Origin: Paenibacillus taihuensis | GTDB lineage: Bacteria > Bacillota > Bacilli > Paenibacillales > Paenibacillaceae | DNA: 64,000 nt | Assembly: GCF_003386535.1 (NCBI RefSeq) | Contig: NZ_QTTN01000027.1 | Span: forward strand, 1 to 64,000 | Direction of reading: 5' to 3' | Shown here: positions 45,014-54,374 of the stretch, piece after piece | Layout: every line of letters starts with the position of its first letter | Position numbering within the stretch: the first letter of the stretch is position 1 | Program-made: the position numbers and the translations under genes | Notes under the pieces: model-generated | Told to the model about the DNA's origin: nothing | What the model saw: the letters and a program-made list of their open reading frames with translations, nothing else | Database searches by the model: none

Positions 45014-45514
45014 TTAAAGCAATTTCTCAAAACATAGATAAGGAACCTTGCGCATCGGAAACTTGATCGTGCCCACCTCAACGTATCCCGCCCGTCGATA
45101 CATGCCGACTGCGCCGGGATTCCCTGTAAAGACGTCGAGCCTGATACTGGAGCTGCCTGCCTCCCGTGCGTGTTCCTCGGCGAACTGAAGCAGTCTTTTA
45201 CCAATTCCCTGCCCTTGATAATCGGGATGTACTGCTAGCCTATGGATGCATGAAGGTTTCCCTGTCCGATCGTTCCATATTAAACGTGCGTACTTTCCGC
45301 TCTGCTGGCTGTCCACAACAACAGCTCCAATTATCCGCTGCCCACCTCTAATGCCGTACACTGTTCCTCTCTTCAAATCCTGTTCGATAACGAATCGATT
45401 CGGGTAGAATCGGTCCCATTGGCGAATGCCCGCTTGGCTTAGACTCAACGTGATCTCGCGGTACAACTGCACCAAGTCCTTCCTATCTTGCTTTGTCAGC
45501 CTGACGATTTCCAT
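45014..45514 (-). CDS. GNAT family N-acetyltransferase
   Basis: 166 residues; GNAT motif A with QGQGIGKRLL for acetyl-CoA binding, and a typical N-terminal MEIVRLTKQDRKDLVQL. GGGAG precedes the ATG. Substrate unknown. Confidence 0.92.
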   Translation of the reverse strand: MEIVRLTKQDRKDLVQLYREITLSLSQAGIRQWDRFYPNRFVIEQDLKRGTVYGIRGGQRIIGAVVVDSQQSGKYARLIWNDRTGKPSCIHRLAVHPDYQGQGIGKRLLQFAEEHAREAGSSSIRLDVFTGNPGAVGMYRRAGYVEVGTIKFPMRKVPYLCFEKLL

Positions 45515-45527
45515 CGTATTTCACTCC

Positions 45528-46148
45528 CTAAAGGTATAGTGTTCCATTTTTCTTTATTTGGAGGAACTTAACTGCGGAGTGTCGGCGGTATACAATCGTC
45601 CACAGCACTGCAGCACCAATGAAGCCGTAGAGCACAAAGTTAGAGAAGACCAAATATCTCTCAGTGGACATGTGGTAAACCATATATACACGAACAGCAG
45701 CTTCCCCCGTGAGCATAATACCCCACACAACCGTCATCAGCCGCATTACAAATCGAAAATAAGCATAGCTCCAGCTACTCGAAAAATCATTACCGATTAC
45801 AAATCGTGTTGCCAGATGGTACATGATTGGTCGGCTAAAGAACAAAGAGCCAAGAAACACCAAGCCCACACTTGCGGTAATGAACGACTCACGGATGAGC
45901 AACAGTTTCTCGTCACCGCCAAAAAAAACAAGCGCGATTGTAAGCACGAACGTAAACAGCATAAGACCACCGAAAGCATCCAGCTTGCGGTGCTTCACGA
46001 GTTGAAATAAGTTGTCAAGCAGTGGGATCAACGTCGCGATGGACAGCGCAGCCAAGCTGCTCATGTGACTCGATAATACGGTATATAATGCCCAAGGAAT
46101 AATACCGTTAATCAGAAGCGTAAGAATGACATATATCTTTTGTGACAT
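45528..46148 (-). CDS. VC0807-like hypothetical membrane protein (second copy)
   Basis: 206 residues from the ATG at 46148; about six membrane helices with INGIIPWALYTVL, PLLDNLFQLVKHRKLDAFG and FRFVMRLMTVVWG, each matching the copy at 43106. The ATG is 1 bp after the DUF2306 stop, so it is coupled. Confidence 0.8.
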   Translation of the reverse strand: MSQKIYVILTLLINGIIPWALYTVLSSHMSSLAALSIATLIPLLDNLFQLVKHRKLDAFGGLMLFTFVLTIALVFFGGDEKLLLIRESFITASVGLVFLGSLFFSRPIMYHLATRFVIGNDFSSSWSYAYFRFVMRLMTVVWGIMLTGEAAVRVYMVYHMSTERYLVFSNFVLYGFIGAAVLWTIVYRRHSAVKFLQIKKNGTLYL

Positions 46149-46149
46149 T

Positions 46150-46797
46150 TCAAACCACTCTTTCAATAGATTTTAGGCTACTACGGCTTGATTTATGGAG
46201 ATATAGTTCAGTGAATGCAAGGTTTAGCGCAATAGATAGGTAAACAGCGAAGGGGAAGGTGGAGCTAGTCGATGCGTCGATGGATAACTGAATGATCCCC
46301 AAAACAATCCGAAAGGTGACAAATACGAATGTAATGGCATAGCTGCGAAGCATCCATTCCCTATGCTGGCGAAGCCTTTTATTCCTAATGTGCCGGATGC
46401 CTATAACCGTCGTTCCCAGCCAGAGGACATCCAATAACAAGAATGCAACCGTCGACGGCGTCCCCCCTGTTGCGTAAAGTGAAATGTACGGGACAACAAG
46501 CACATTTAGCAGAATGGCTATTCCATAGATTCTACCCAGCATTTTGTGCCTGGGTGTTTTTTTGCGGCTTCGCTGCGTCAATTGGTAAGCTCCAATCAGA
46601 AGTGCGGTTATGCCTAGCAGAATGTGAGGGTAGAAGAACAGCTTCCAAATGGCGTAAGGAAACGAGCTATCATTCAGCTTGGCGGACACCATTCCCGCTT
46701 GACTTGGTTTGTAGATTAAATACTGCAGCACCACATAGAAGGTAAATAGATAAACAAGCACATATAACACTGGTAAAATAATCTTCCGGTTCAACAT
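46150..46797 (-). CDS. DUF2306 membrane protein (second copy)
   Basis: 215 residues, membrane helices throughout; PRHKMLGRIYGIAILLN and HREWMLRSYAITFVFVTFR match the copy at 42475. Lies between the TetR gene (22 bp upstream) and the VC0807-like gene in one probable operon. Confidence 0.82.
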   Translation of the reverse strand: MLNRKIILPVLYVLVYLFTFYVVLQYLIYKPSQAGMVSAKLNDSSFPYAIWKLFFYPHILLGITALLIGAYQLTQRSRKKTPRHKMLGRIYGIAILLNVLVVPYISLYATGGTPSTVAFLLLDVLWLGTTVIGIRHIRNKRLRQHREWMLRSYAITFVFVTFRIVLGIIQLSIDASTSSTFPFAVYLSIALNLAFTELYLHKSSRSSLKSIERVV

Positions 46798-46819
46798 AGG
46801 CCTGAGTCACTTCCTCTCT

Positions 46820-47401
46820 TTAACTTAGTGCTTTGGACATGAATGCAATCAAGTCCTGTACCATTATTCGTCTCTGCTCCTGTAAGACAGTGTTTTGCAC
46901 ACGCAGGCCGTACATGAACATGACAAGCATCTCCGCAATCTTCGATCCATCGGTCCCTATGGGAATCACCTTGTGCATCTTACCAACTTCGATCCAGCTT
47001 GTGCAGGTCTCAAGTGTATGGCCGTAGATATCCCGGACGATCGCTTCTACTTTGTCATTGTCCATCTGACTCAGCAAGTAAATGAAAATTTTGTTCGTCA
47101 CATCTTCATGACTCGTAGAGCGGATCATGCCTTCGGCGATGAACTGCAGTGGATAGCTTAGGCCCGATGTACTCGGACTTGCTACAATCTCGGTAAACCG
47201 TGTATTAATTTGTTCGACTCGTGATTTAAGCAAGAGACCGAACAATTCGTCCTTACTGGAGACATAATGATAAATCGCTCCCTTCGACATTCCACTTTGT
47301 CGGATAATATCTCGCAGCGTCGTCTGTGTGCATTCCTTCTGTTGAATAAGCACCTCAGCGGCATCCATAATTGTTTGAAAGCTTGATCTATTTATTGCCA
47401 T
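46820..47401 (-). CDS. TetR family transcriptional regulator
   Basis: 193 residues. N-terminal TetR helix-turn-helix (TTLRDIIRQSGMSKGAIYHY) and a helical ligand domain of the TetR_C_6/YfiR-like kind. A perfect 19-bp palindrome sits between its promoter boxes (47463-47481), so it autoregulates and very likely controls the two following membrane genes. Confidence 0.92.
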   Translation of the reverse strand: MAINRSSFQTIMDAAEVLIQQKECTQTTLRDIIRQSGMSKGAIYHYVSSKDELFGLLLKSRVEQINTRFTEIVASPSTSGLSYPLQFIAEGMIRSTSHEDVTNKIFIYLLSQMDNDKVEAIVRDIYGHTLETCTSWIEVGKMHKVIPIGTDGSKIAEMLVMFMYGLRVQNTVLQEQRRIMVQDLIAFMSKALS

Positions 47402-47455
47402 TCCCCCGCGTCCTTTCGCTTGTCGCTCAAACCAACCGACGGTATATTACAATGA

Positions 47456-47485
47456 AATATACCATACCGACCGTCGGTATGTAAA
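47456..47485 (-). promoter_or_regulatory. TetR operator within its promoter
   Basis: CATACCGAC-C-GTCGGTATG (47463-47481) is a perfect 9-bp inverted repeat. On the minus strand it fills the 18-nt spacer between TTTACA (47485-47480) and TATATT (47461-47456). A further half-site CCGACGGTAT lies at 47435-47444. Confidence 0.75.
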
Positions 47486-47534
47486 GATCACTGCAGATCC
47501 TTCTAAGTTCCGGGAAATTAAGTAAAAGGCAATA

Positions 47535-47840
47535 CTAGAACATAAATACATAAATACATAAAAACAAAAAGACGAAGCGTTTTATCCCCCGCGGAATTGC
47601 GAACACCATCCGAAAGTCCTGGTTATCGAAATACACCACCTGCTGCAGTGGGAACCGTTCTCTGTCAAACACAAGATGATCACCTTTCGTAAGGCGTAGA
47701 TTCTCGCCTGCTTCGAACGGTCCATATCCCGCAGATCGATTACCCAAGGCCACGTTTAAATGCCTCATTCCTGCTACCATGGAATACGTCTTCTCCCACT
47801 TAACAACTGCATTTACATCACTTACTTTAAATTGTGCCAT
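47535..47840 (-). pseudogene. Chimeric ORF carrying an internal glpD fragment
   Basis: 101 residues. Residues ~45-86 ([20 protein letters not shown], then VVYFDN...RMVFAIPRG) match the segment LRLTKGVHLVFDGGRFPLRQ of the glpD gene at the end of this window. The first 44 residues are unlike GlpD and I do not recognise them; the last ~14 are read from AT-rich DNA. It lacks the FAD site and most of the enzyme. Confidence 0.65.
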
Positions 47841-47936
47841 TCTATATCATTCTTCAGTCCTTCATATTCTAAATCATGAAATTCTTGAAACCTGTTACGT
47901 ACTTCACTTATATTGTAGTGTATACTTTGGAAATAG

Positions 47937-48359
47937 CTAACTGAGACCTAATCGTTCCAAGACCTTGGATATCCCTGGGAGTGAATAGCGGTGGCTCCAT
48001 TCTCGTTCCACATAAGCAGCAATGAGCTCAAGCGTCCAGTTGTACTTGGAAGTGAAGCCGACCTCATGTGGAATCGAATTTGCGATAATATGTTTCAACT
48101 GCTGCTGCTGCTGCTTCGTCAACCGGGTAGGAGCGCCAGAAGAGTATTTACGCTGCAAGGCTGTTAATCCACCGCTTTCATACGCATGAATGTAACTGCT
48201 CACCGTCATTCGACATCGATTTAATATGCCAGCGATCTCCGTCATAGATGTGCCTTTCAAATGCAAATAGACGGCTTGATACCGTTCATACATGCGCCGC
48301 TCTTTGACTTGTTTCATTGCTTGTGTTACTTCTTCCAATTCGTTATGCTTCTTAATCAT
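47937..48359 (-). pseudogene. IS630-type transposase N-terminal remnant
   Basis: 140 residues from the ATG at 48359 (GGGGAG upstream). Contains the helix-turn-helix of IS630 OrfA (MTEIAGILNRCRMTVSSYIH), a winged-helix part (YSLPGISKVLERLGLS) and a poly-Gln stretch. It stops where IS630 proteins enter the DDE domain; no DDE domain follows. Confidence 0.65.
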
Positions 48360-48497
48360 AGCACTCCCCACTCGTCCGTTTGTTGATCTGTTTATCATTC
48401 GACAATCGGTTCAATTCCATGTGCTTAAGGATTGCCAAGAACTTTAGTCCATTTATATAGATCGAATTTTAAATCTATCTTACTCGATCGCACCTTC

Positions 48498-48950
48498 TTA
48501 ATGATTAAATTGAATCAACTCGCAATTGTTAAGCACTTTCTCCAAATTAAGAAGTACCACAAACCTGTTCTCGTCCATCTTCGCAATACCTCTCAAATAC
48601 TTTGCTTTTATCCCGCCTATAATTTCAGGAGGATCTTCGATGTGATTAATATCGATATCAACAACATCGTTGGCTGAATCTACGATAACACCTACTTCGA
48701 TATCGTTTACTTCTACAATAATTGTCCGGGCGTTATGCGTATATGCTTCTACCGGCAGCCCAAATCTTCCTCGCAGGTCGATAACAGGAATGACCACGCC
48801 CCGCAGATTGATTACACCTTTAATAAAATCATAGGTATTCGGTACACGAGTGACAGGCATCACTCGTTCTATACCTTTAACCCGCTTAATTTCGATGCCG
48901 TATTTTTCATCTGCAAGCGTAAATACGATAACTTTTAATTCTTCATCCAT
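48498..48950 (-). CDS. cheW: Chemotaxis coupling protein CheW
   Basis: 150 residues, two beta-barrel subdomains: VIVFTLADEKYGIEI start, VPNTYDFIKGVINLRGVVIP with the conserved NLRG, and VGVIVDSANDVVDI. Links CheA to receptors. It follows cheA by 15 bp. No receptor gene is in the window. Confidence 0.95.
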   Translation of the reverse strand: MDEELKVIVFTLADEKYGIEIKRVKGIERVMPVTRVPNTYDFIKGVINLRGVVIPVIDLRGRFGLPVEAYTHNARTIIVEVNDIEVGVIVDSANDVVDIDINHIEDPPEIIGGIKAKYLRGIAKMDENRFVVLLNLEKVLNNCELIQFNH

Positions 48951-48965
48951 GGAAATCCCTCCGGA

Positions 48966-51002
48966 TTAATTGATTAGTGCATTTGTGTCAACAATCAGCG
49001 CTACTTGTCCATCCCCTAATATCGTCGCTCCGGAAATGGCAATTATGTTGGTCAGGTACTTGCCCAACGATTTAAGGACAATCTCTTGCTGTCCTAGAAA
49101 ATCATCAACCGGGATGGCGAACAGTTTTTCGCCTTTGCGAACGACGATAATTTTAATCGTTTCCGCAATTTCCAGTTCAGTTTGCGGGATCTGTAAGATA
49201 TCATGAAGAGAAATTACAGGTATAATATTTTTACGAAACTCCATCATCCGCATACCGCTCACGTACCGCAATTGGTCTTTTCTAACACAGGCAGTTTCGA
49301 CAATAGTTGTTAGCGGAATCGCATATCTCTCGGGACCAATCTGAATTAGCATTGCGGTAATAATTGTTAATGTTAGTGGTAACTGAACAGAAAATGTCGT
49401 CCCTTCTCCCCGCTTCGAATCCACCTGTACACGACCGCCAAGTGATTCGATTTTGGTCTTCACAACGTCGAGACCTACGCCTCTGCCCGAAAGATCAGAA
49501 ATCTGTTCAGCTGTGCTGAAACCTGAAGCAAAGAGAAGCTGGTAAATTTCATGCTCTGACATTCTCGATGCTTGGTCTTGTGTAACAAGCCCTTGCTGCA
49601 TGGCCCTATTAAGAACCTTTTCTCCATTAATCCCCGCGCCATCGTCTTCAATTTCGATAAAAACCTGGTTCCCGCTATGAAACGCACGCAACTGAATGGT
49701 TCCGGTTTCCAGCTTACCCGCTGCCACCCGTGCAGCCAATTGTTCAATTCCGTGGTCAGCCGAGTTACGCAGCATGTGTACCAGCGGGTCGCCGATCTCA
49801 TCTACTATGATACGGTCCATCTCGGTATCTGCTCCGGTAATAACCAGCTCCAACTTCTTACCGATCGATTTAGCCACATCCCGAATCATACGTGGAAAAC
49901 GATTGAATACGTTATCAACCGATACCATACGCAGCTTCATGACAACATTCTGCAAATCGTTGCTTACCCTTGACATATGCTCTACTGTTTCTGTCAGCTC
50001 TGTCCGACGAATTTCCGATGCTAGCTGTTCCAGACGCACACGATCCAACAGTAACTCGCTAAACAGGTTCATTAATGCATCCAAACGTTCGATATCCACG
50101 CGAATCGTTCGTGTTGCAGGTAAAGCATTCCCTGGTGGTGGAGCTGCTTTGGCCGATGGCTCCGCTTTACCACGTGACTGCTCTACAACCTGCGTATCCG
50201 CAACAGTTACCATAGTGTTTTGGGTATTTTCCTGTCCTACCATCAATTCTTTGAGCGAATCGCTTGTCAATCCAATAACGTTCACCGATTCGATCTCCGA
50301 AACGTTCCCTATAATCCTGCAAAGCTCACTTTCCTCTACTTGAGATATATAATAGACAGAGAAAGTTCGATCGAACCTTTCTTGCTCGATCTCTTCTACA
50401 GTCGGTGAGGATTTAACAATTTCCCCACTGCCCTCAAGCGCCTTGAATACCATATACGCTCTTGCTGCCTTAAGAATACAGTTCTCTTCAAGCTCTACTT
50501 CTACGCGAAACACATTATGACCGGACTCGATCAATTGATGCATGATCGCGAACTGGAACTCATCAATATGAGCAGGCAAATGGCCCGATTTATCCTTTCC
50601 ATCGGCATTCTCTTTTATATAATCGCCTGATACAATTGATTTCAATATGGTCACATTTTCTTTGACATCAGCTCGGCCGGTGCCTCCCTGCATAATATCT
50701 TGGACCATAGATTCAAGTGAGTCTGTACTCCTAAATAGTGCATCGAAAATAAAGACGCTCATCTCGAGCTTCTGGTTACGAACCAGATCCAGAACGCTTT
50801 CCATCTGGTGTGTAAGTGCTGCCATATCTTCAAACCCCATCGTCGCTGACATTCCCTTCAGCGTATGCGCTGAACGAAATATCGCTTGAACAAAGCTCAA
50901 ATCCTCCTGGCTTTCCTCTAAACGAAGGAGATTCTCATTGATCGATTGTAAATGCTCTCTAGATTCATCGATAAACATGGACAAATATTGATTCATATCC
51001 AA
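48966..51002 (-). CDS. cheA: Chemotaxis histidine kinase CheA
   Basis: 678 residues from a TTG at 51002, 9 nt after AGGAGG. Domains in order: P1 Hpt with phospho-acceptor His46 in SAHTLKG, P2 region around 150-250, a second degenerate P2-like part, P3 dimerisation near 300, P4 ATPase with HMLRNSADHGIE and GRGVGLDVVK, and P5 CheW-like C-terminus. Length and domain set are normal. Autophosphorylates and passes phosphate to CheY. Confidence 0.95.
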   Translation of the reverse strand: MDMNQYLSMFIDESREHLQSINENLLRLEESQEDLSFVQAIFRSAHTLKGMSATMGFEDMAALTHQMESVLDLVRNQKLEMSVFIFDALFRSTDSLESMVQDIMQGGTGRADVKENVTILKSIVSGDYIKENADGKDKSGHLPAHIDEFQFAIMHQLIESGHNVFRVEVELEENCILKAARAYMVFKALEGSGEIVKSSPTVEEIEQERFDRTFSVYYISQVEESELCRIIGNVSEIESVNVIGLTSDSLKELMVGQENTQNTMVTVADTQVVEQSRGKAEPSAKAAPPPGNALPATRTIRVDIERLDALMNLFSELLLDRVRLEQLASEIRRTELTETVEHMSRVSNDLQNVVMKLRMVSVDNVFNRFPRMIRDVAKSIGKKLELVITGADTEMDRIIVDEIGDPLVHMLRNSADHGIEQLAARVAAGKLETGTIQLRAFHSGNQVFIEIEDDGAGINGEKVLNRAMQQGLVTQDQASRMSEHEIYQLLFASGFSTAEQISDLSGRGVGLDVVKTKIESLGGRVQVDSKRGEGTTFSVQLPLTLTIITAMLIQIGPERYAIPLTTIVETACVRKDQLRYVSGMRMMEFRKNIIPVISLHDILQIPQTELEIAETIKIIVVRKGEKLFAIPVDDFLGQQEIVLKSLGKYLTNIIAISGATILGDGQVALIVDTNALIN

Positions 51003-51198
51003 CCCCAAGCACCTCCTGCTGGTTTACCCGGTTTTCCTATTCAATTATCCGAGATCGACTCTGAATTGATGCAATTCTGCTGCCATCCCCAGAGAGATCA
51101 TTTCCAAAGCATACATTTCAAGTTGAATCAGGGCCTAATATGTCGGTCGTTGAAAGTAAGTTACGGGTATTTCCCTAATTCTCTTAGCGACCAAATGT

Positions 51199-51489
51199 TC
51201 ATCGCTGTAATGTGGATCCGTATGTCTCATCTCTTAGTCTTCGAGTTATAGAAACATATCGTATATCCGTATGTTGCCCTAAGTTCGGTTTAAAGCGCAT
51301 CTTGATAAAATCAATGCATTGCATATTTAGACCCGTCACTTCTTTGATTAAATTCGTGTAGTCTTTTATGTCAGGAAGCTTCTGCTTTGAAACAAGCAAA
51401 GGAAACTGTATGATTTCGGGTTTCCTACCTGCTCTATCTAATTCTAAACTAATATAGTATCTATCCAATAAAAGATTATGATTCTCCAT
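51199..51489 (-). CDS. Hypothetical protein upstream of cheA
   Basis: 96 residues, mixed charge, no signal peptide or membrane helix. GAAGTGAAGA before the ATG is a weak ribosome site. Same strand as the che genes. No family recognised. Confidence 0.4.
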   Translation of the reverse strand: MENHNLLLDRYYISLELDRAGRKPEIIQFPLLVSKQKLPDIKDYTNLIKEVTGLNMQCIDFIKMRFKPNLGQHTDIRYVSITRRLRDETYGSTLQR

Positions 51490-51831
51490 TCTTCACTTCT
51501 ACACATCCATTTTTAAATTATGGGTTAGATAGGACATGACACGCAGCCCTTCCCTATCTTGTTCATTTTAAATAAATTAGGAGCCGGTCACTTGGGCTTA
51601 GCATGCGTCTTCGCCCATATCTGGTTGTAATTTGCAAGCAATTCAATCGCGTAAGAGAAAACACTTATCGCAGTAAACGCCGTCAAGTAATAAAATGAAA
51701 TCCCACAATAAACGCAATTGAAATCTGCAGCAAAGTGTGCGACATGTTCAAGAGAACTACCATACTATAATAATGCTACCGCAACGTAGACAAATCTTAC
51801 TATACATCTAGCTCTCCCAAGGATTATTTTA
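51490..51831. other. Intergenic region with open fragment
   Basis: On the minus strand 51596-51760 an open stretch without a start reads YYLTAFTAISVFSYAIELLA and ends in KTHAKPK. It has the look of a C-terminal membrane helix of a lost gene, but I cannot assign it. Nothing else seen. Confidence 0.3.
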
Positions 51832-52194
51832 TTAAGCCGAGAGCACCTTTCTGACAGCTTCTAACACCCGGTCTTTTTGAAAGGGCTTCACAACAAAATC
51901 CTTCGCCCCTGCTGTAATTGCATCTAAAACCATGCCTTGCTGCCCCATTGCTGAGCACATAATCACTTTAACCTCTGAATTCAATTGTTTAATGGCTTTG
52001 ACCGCTGCTATACCATCCATCTCCGGCATTGTAATATCCATTGTAATGAGATCAGGATTGCAAGATTTATAAAAGGAGATAGCTTCTTCACCGTTAGCTG
52101 CTTCAGCTACCACTTCATGCCCTCCCTCCGTTAAAATTTCTTTTATCATCTTTCTCATAAAAGCCGCGTCATCAACAACCATAATTTTTGCCAT
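51832..52194 (-). CDS. cheY: Chemotaxis response regulator CheY
   Basis: 120 residues, a lone receiver domain. Acidic pair D8-D9, phospho-acceptor D53 in LITMDITMPEMDG, Thr/Ser switch in MCSAMG, and Lys in DFVVKPF. GGGAAG precedes the ATG. Lies 22 bp after the cheX-like gene. Confidence 0.92.
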   Translation of the reverse strand: MAKIMVVDDAAFMRKMIKEILTEGGHEVVAEAANGEEAISFYKSCNPDLITMDITMPEMDGIAAVKAIKQLNSEVKVIMCSAMGQQGMVLDAITAGAKDFVVKPFQKDRVLEAVRKVLSA

Positions 52195-52216
52195 TCAAGA
52201 CACTTCCCATTCTGTT

Positions 52217-52684
52217 TTATTTAGTTGTTTGCGCCTCTTCTAGCTGCATGTACACATCAATTTTGCCTATCTCAGATGTCATTGTTACAACTGTGTAATT
52301 GTTGATGGAATGATACGTAACGTCCCCCTCATGAAGAAGAGGCTGAGTAATATTAACTTGAATTCCTTGGGATGCTAATTCAGTAGCAATTCCGCTAACA
52401 AACCAGTTTCCAAACTCTTGAAATGCGCTCCAACACATTTCATCAAGTTGTTGAACTTCATAGCCCCCCATCATACGACTAACCAATTCCTTAACAGTAG
52501 CCGTACTCATCGTACTAATAAACTGCCCTTCCATCTGCCCAATAATTTGGAGAGCTACACCAACGCCATTACTCTCAATGCTATTAGCCCCTTGCTGCAA
52601 CTCAGATGTCTCAACAATCAAGCCAAGGTACCCAGCTAATACATTCTGTCCAACCTTGGATATTACGTCATATTCATTAAGCAT
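52217..52684 (-). CDS. CheX/CheC-like CheY phosphatase family protein
   Basis: 155 residues. GQMEGQFISTMSTATVKELV and the catalytic-type E-x3-N in FQEFGNWFVSG match CheX-like proteins, which dephosphorylate CheY-P. Only one such motif is seen, as in CheX rather than the two of CheC. First gene of the che run; AGGGAG precedes the ATG. Confidence 0.85.
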   Translation of the reverse strand: MLNEYDVISKVGQNVLAGYLGLIVETSELQQGANSIESNGVGVALQIIGQMEGQFISTMSTATVKELVSRMMGGYEVQQLDEMCWSAFQEFGNWFVSGIATELASQGIQVNITQPLLHEGDVTYHSINNYTVVTMTSEIGKIDVYMQLEEAQTTK

Positions 52685-52832
52685 GTCGTTCTCCCTGAAT
52701 TAAGTCTTAGTTTCTAAGATATTTTTTCCTCGTGTGCTGTAATTTCTGGATTTCCGCAGGTCAGGAAATCCTGCTTTCTCAATTGGTATGAATTTGCTTT
52801 GCAGGATTGAGATCAGCGAGGAGACAATCCCT

Positions 52833-52925
52833 ATTGGAGTTCCATTTTAAATTGAGGCTCTTACCGTGTTCTAACAACTAGACCCACGTATTCTAACTAA
52901 TCACTTCATTGGAGACTGAGAATCG
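52833..52925. repeat. Imperfect direct repeat, copy A (upstream of cheX-like gene)
   Basis: Shares with 54002-54094 the blocks TATT.GAGTT.CATTTTA, TTACCG.GTTCTAACAAC, TTCTAACTAA and TGAGAAT in the same order and spacing. On the minus strand it lies 150-240 bp before the cheX-like start. Confidence 0.65.
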
Positions 52926-52991
52926 CTTATTTGTATGTAATCCAATGTATATTCGTGGAAAGTACGAATATATATGGATTAAAGGTAATGA

Positions 52992-53648
52992 TTAAAATAG
53001 AACCGCCAACTTTTTCTTGATACGTGTTCTTGCGTTGTCGACTGCTCTCAGTGAAATTTCCAACTGAAGAGCGATTTCTTTGTACGATAGATTTTCACAC
53101 GATAATCCCAGAAATACACCCTTTTCAAGAGAAGTTAGTCGACGGAAGAAGGCTTGAAACTGAACTCGTACCTCTTGATTTTCTATTTCCTGTAGTATGA
53201 TATCTTCAGGCGTTTTGTCTTTAGATGGAGTTACATCATAATACGATGTATAGAAACAAGCATTTAAACATGGTTCATCTAGGGAATTGCAGGTAGAAAG
53301 TATCTGCTGTTTCTTTCGTGTTTCCCGTTTCACGGCGTTGATTATTGCAGTTTTCACATGCAGTTTAGCATAAACAATAAAAGGGACTTTCCGCTCAAAG
53401 TCGTAAAGAGTTAGGGCTTTGTAAAGTCCGAGAGACCCCTCTTGGATTAAGTCGCGCTGGGTTAAACTTGGTGCGAAATATTGTTTTGCAATCGATTTGA
53501 TATGGCGGAGGTTTATTTCTAGAAGGGTGTTAAAGGCATCCTCATTGCCTTCTTTGAAACTTTTAACCAGGGTCTGGATTCTATTCATTTCCTGGTCATT
53601 GCTCTCTTTTGGTGCCTGATCATTCTTTTTTCCAAGTAACATACTCAT
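52992..53648 (-). CDS. SigH-like sigma-70 family factor
   Basis: 218 residues. Region 2 with LTQRDLIQEGSLGLYKALTL and a FIVYAKLHVKTAIINAVKRE helix; region 4 with NLSYKEIALQLEISLRAVDN. This composition, including the long SLDEP linker, resembles Spo0H/SigH. It is probably not the housekeeping SigH, as divergence is wide and the context is chemotaxis. AGGTGG precedes the ATG. An upstream repeat is shared with the che run. Confidence 0.82.
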   Translation of the reverse strand: MSMLLGKKNDQAPKESNDQEMNRIQTLVKSFKEGNEDAFNTLLEINLRHIKSIAKQYFAPSLTQRDLIQEGSLGLYKALTLYDFERKVPFIVYAKLHVKTAIINAVKRETRKKQQILSTCNSLDEPCLNACFYTSYYDVTPSKDKTPEDIILQEIENQEVRVQFQAFFRRLTSLEKGVFLGLSCENLSYKEIALQLEISLRAVDNARTRIKKKLAVLF

Positions 53649-54374
53649 GTAATATTACCACCTGTTGAATATATTCTTTCCAAGATGTGAAGTTGAGACA
53701 CATTTGATAAAGTGTCATACGACGACAAGGTCATGTCATGAGATAGATCAGTCCCTTTTTTATCATAAAAATCACCATGTATGTATGGTTGCTAACTCCT
53801 GCGCAGTGTATAGAAATAGTGCAAAGCGTTCACAGTTTATGACAGTTCTCAGACCACAGCTATACAAGACTTCTTATAAAAGTACTAGATTACAGCTCCA
53901 TCAACTCCATCAAGATGCTCTTGGACTAAGCGCTAAAAGTAATTTCTTGCATGTTCTTCGTACTCTTGTATGTGCTCTAATGCAACGACTAAAACATTCC
54001 CTATTCGAGTTTCATTTTAGGTGGAGGTTCTTACCGCGTTCTAACAACGTAGACGCATTTCTAACTAAATCATTTCAAGCAAGAATGAGAATTAACTTTT
54101 AACCGCTTTACTCCACTATCTATCATTGGTGAATTATAATTTTGTTCAATGACTTTACTTTTTCTGAAACTAATCCAATACAATAAGACTCAAATTATAG
54201 CTGGTATCACTAGCGTTGCATAAACTCTCCGCTAGTAATTAGTCAGAATATTAAGAACATGGCTCTGCGTCTGAAATCCAAACAGTCGATCGGCTCTTAG
54301 AGGTAGCTTCGTCCATTTGGAAATTTTATGTATTCCTGTTCACGTGTGTAAGCTTGGTATCGGATCGCGCAACC
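53649..54374. other. Long intergenic region upstream of sigma gene
   Basis: Contains repeat copy B (54002-54094). The rest is AT-rich with no recognisable protein remnant. Plus-strand open frames here lack ribosome sites and family similarity. Confidence 0.4.
54002..54094. repeat. Imperfect direct repeat, copy B (upstream of sigma gene)
   Basis: Partner of the repeat at 52833-52925, same orientation. On the minus strand it lies 355-445 bp before the sigma start. Confidence 0.65.

Noticed and set aside
53665-54102. Plus-strand open frame of 145 codons upstream of the sigma gene
   Set aside because: Composition looks random, no ribosome site, and it runs through the repeated element, which appears non-coding.
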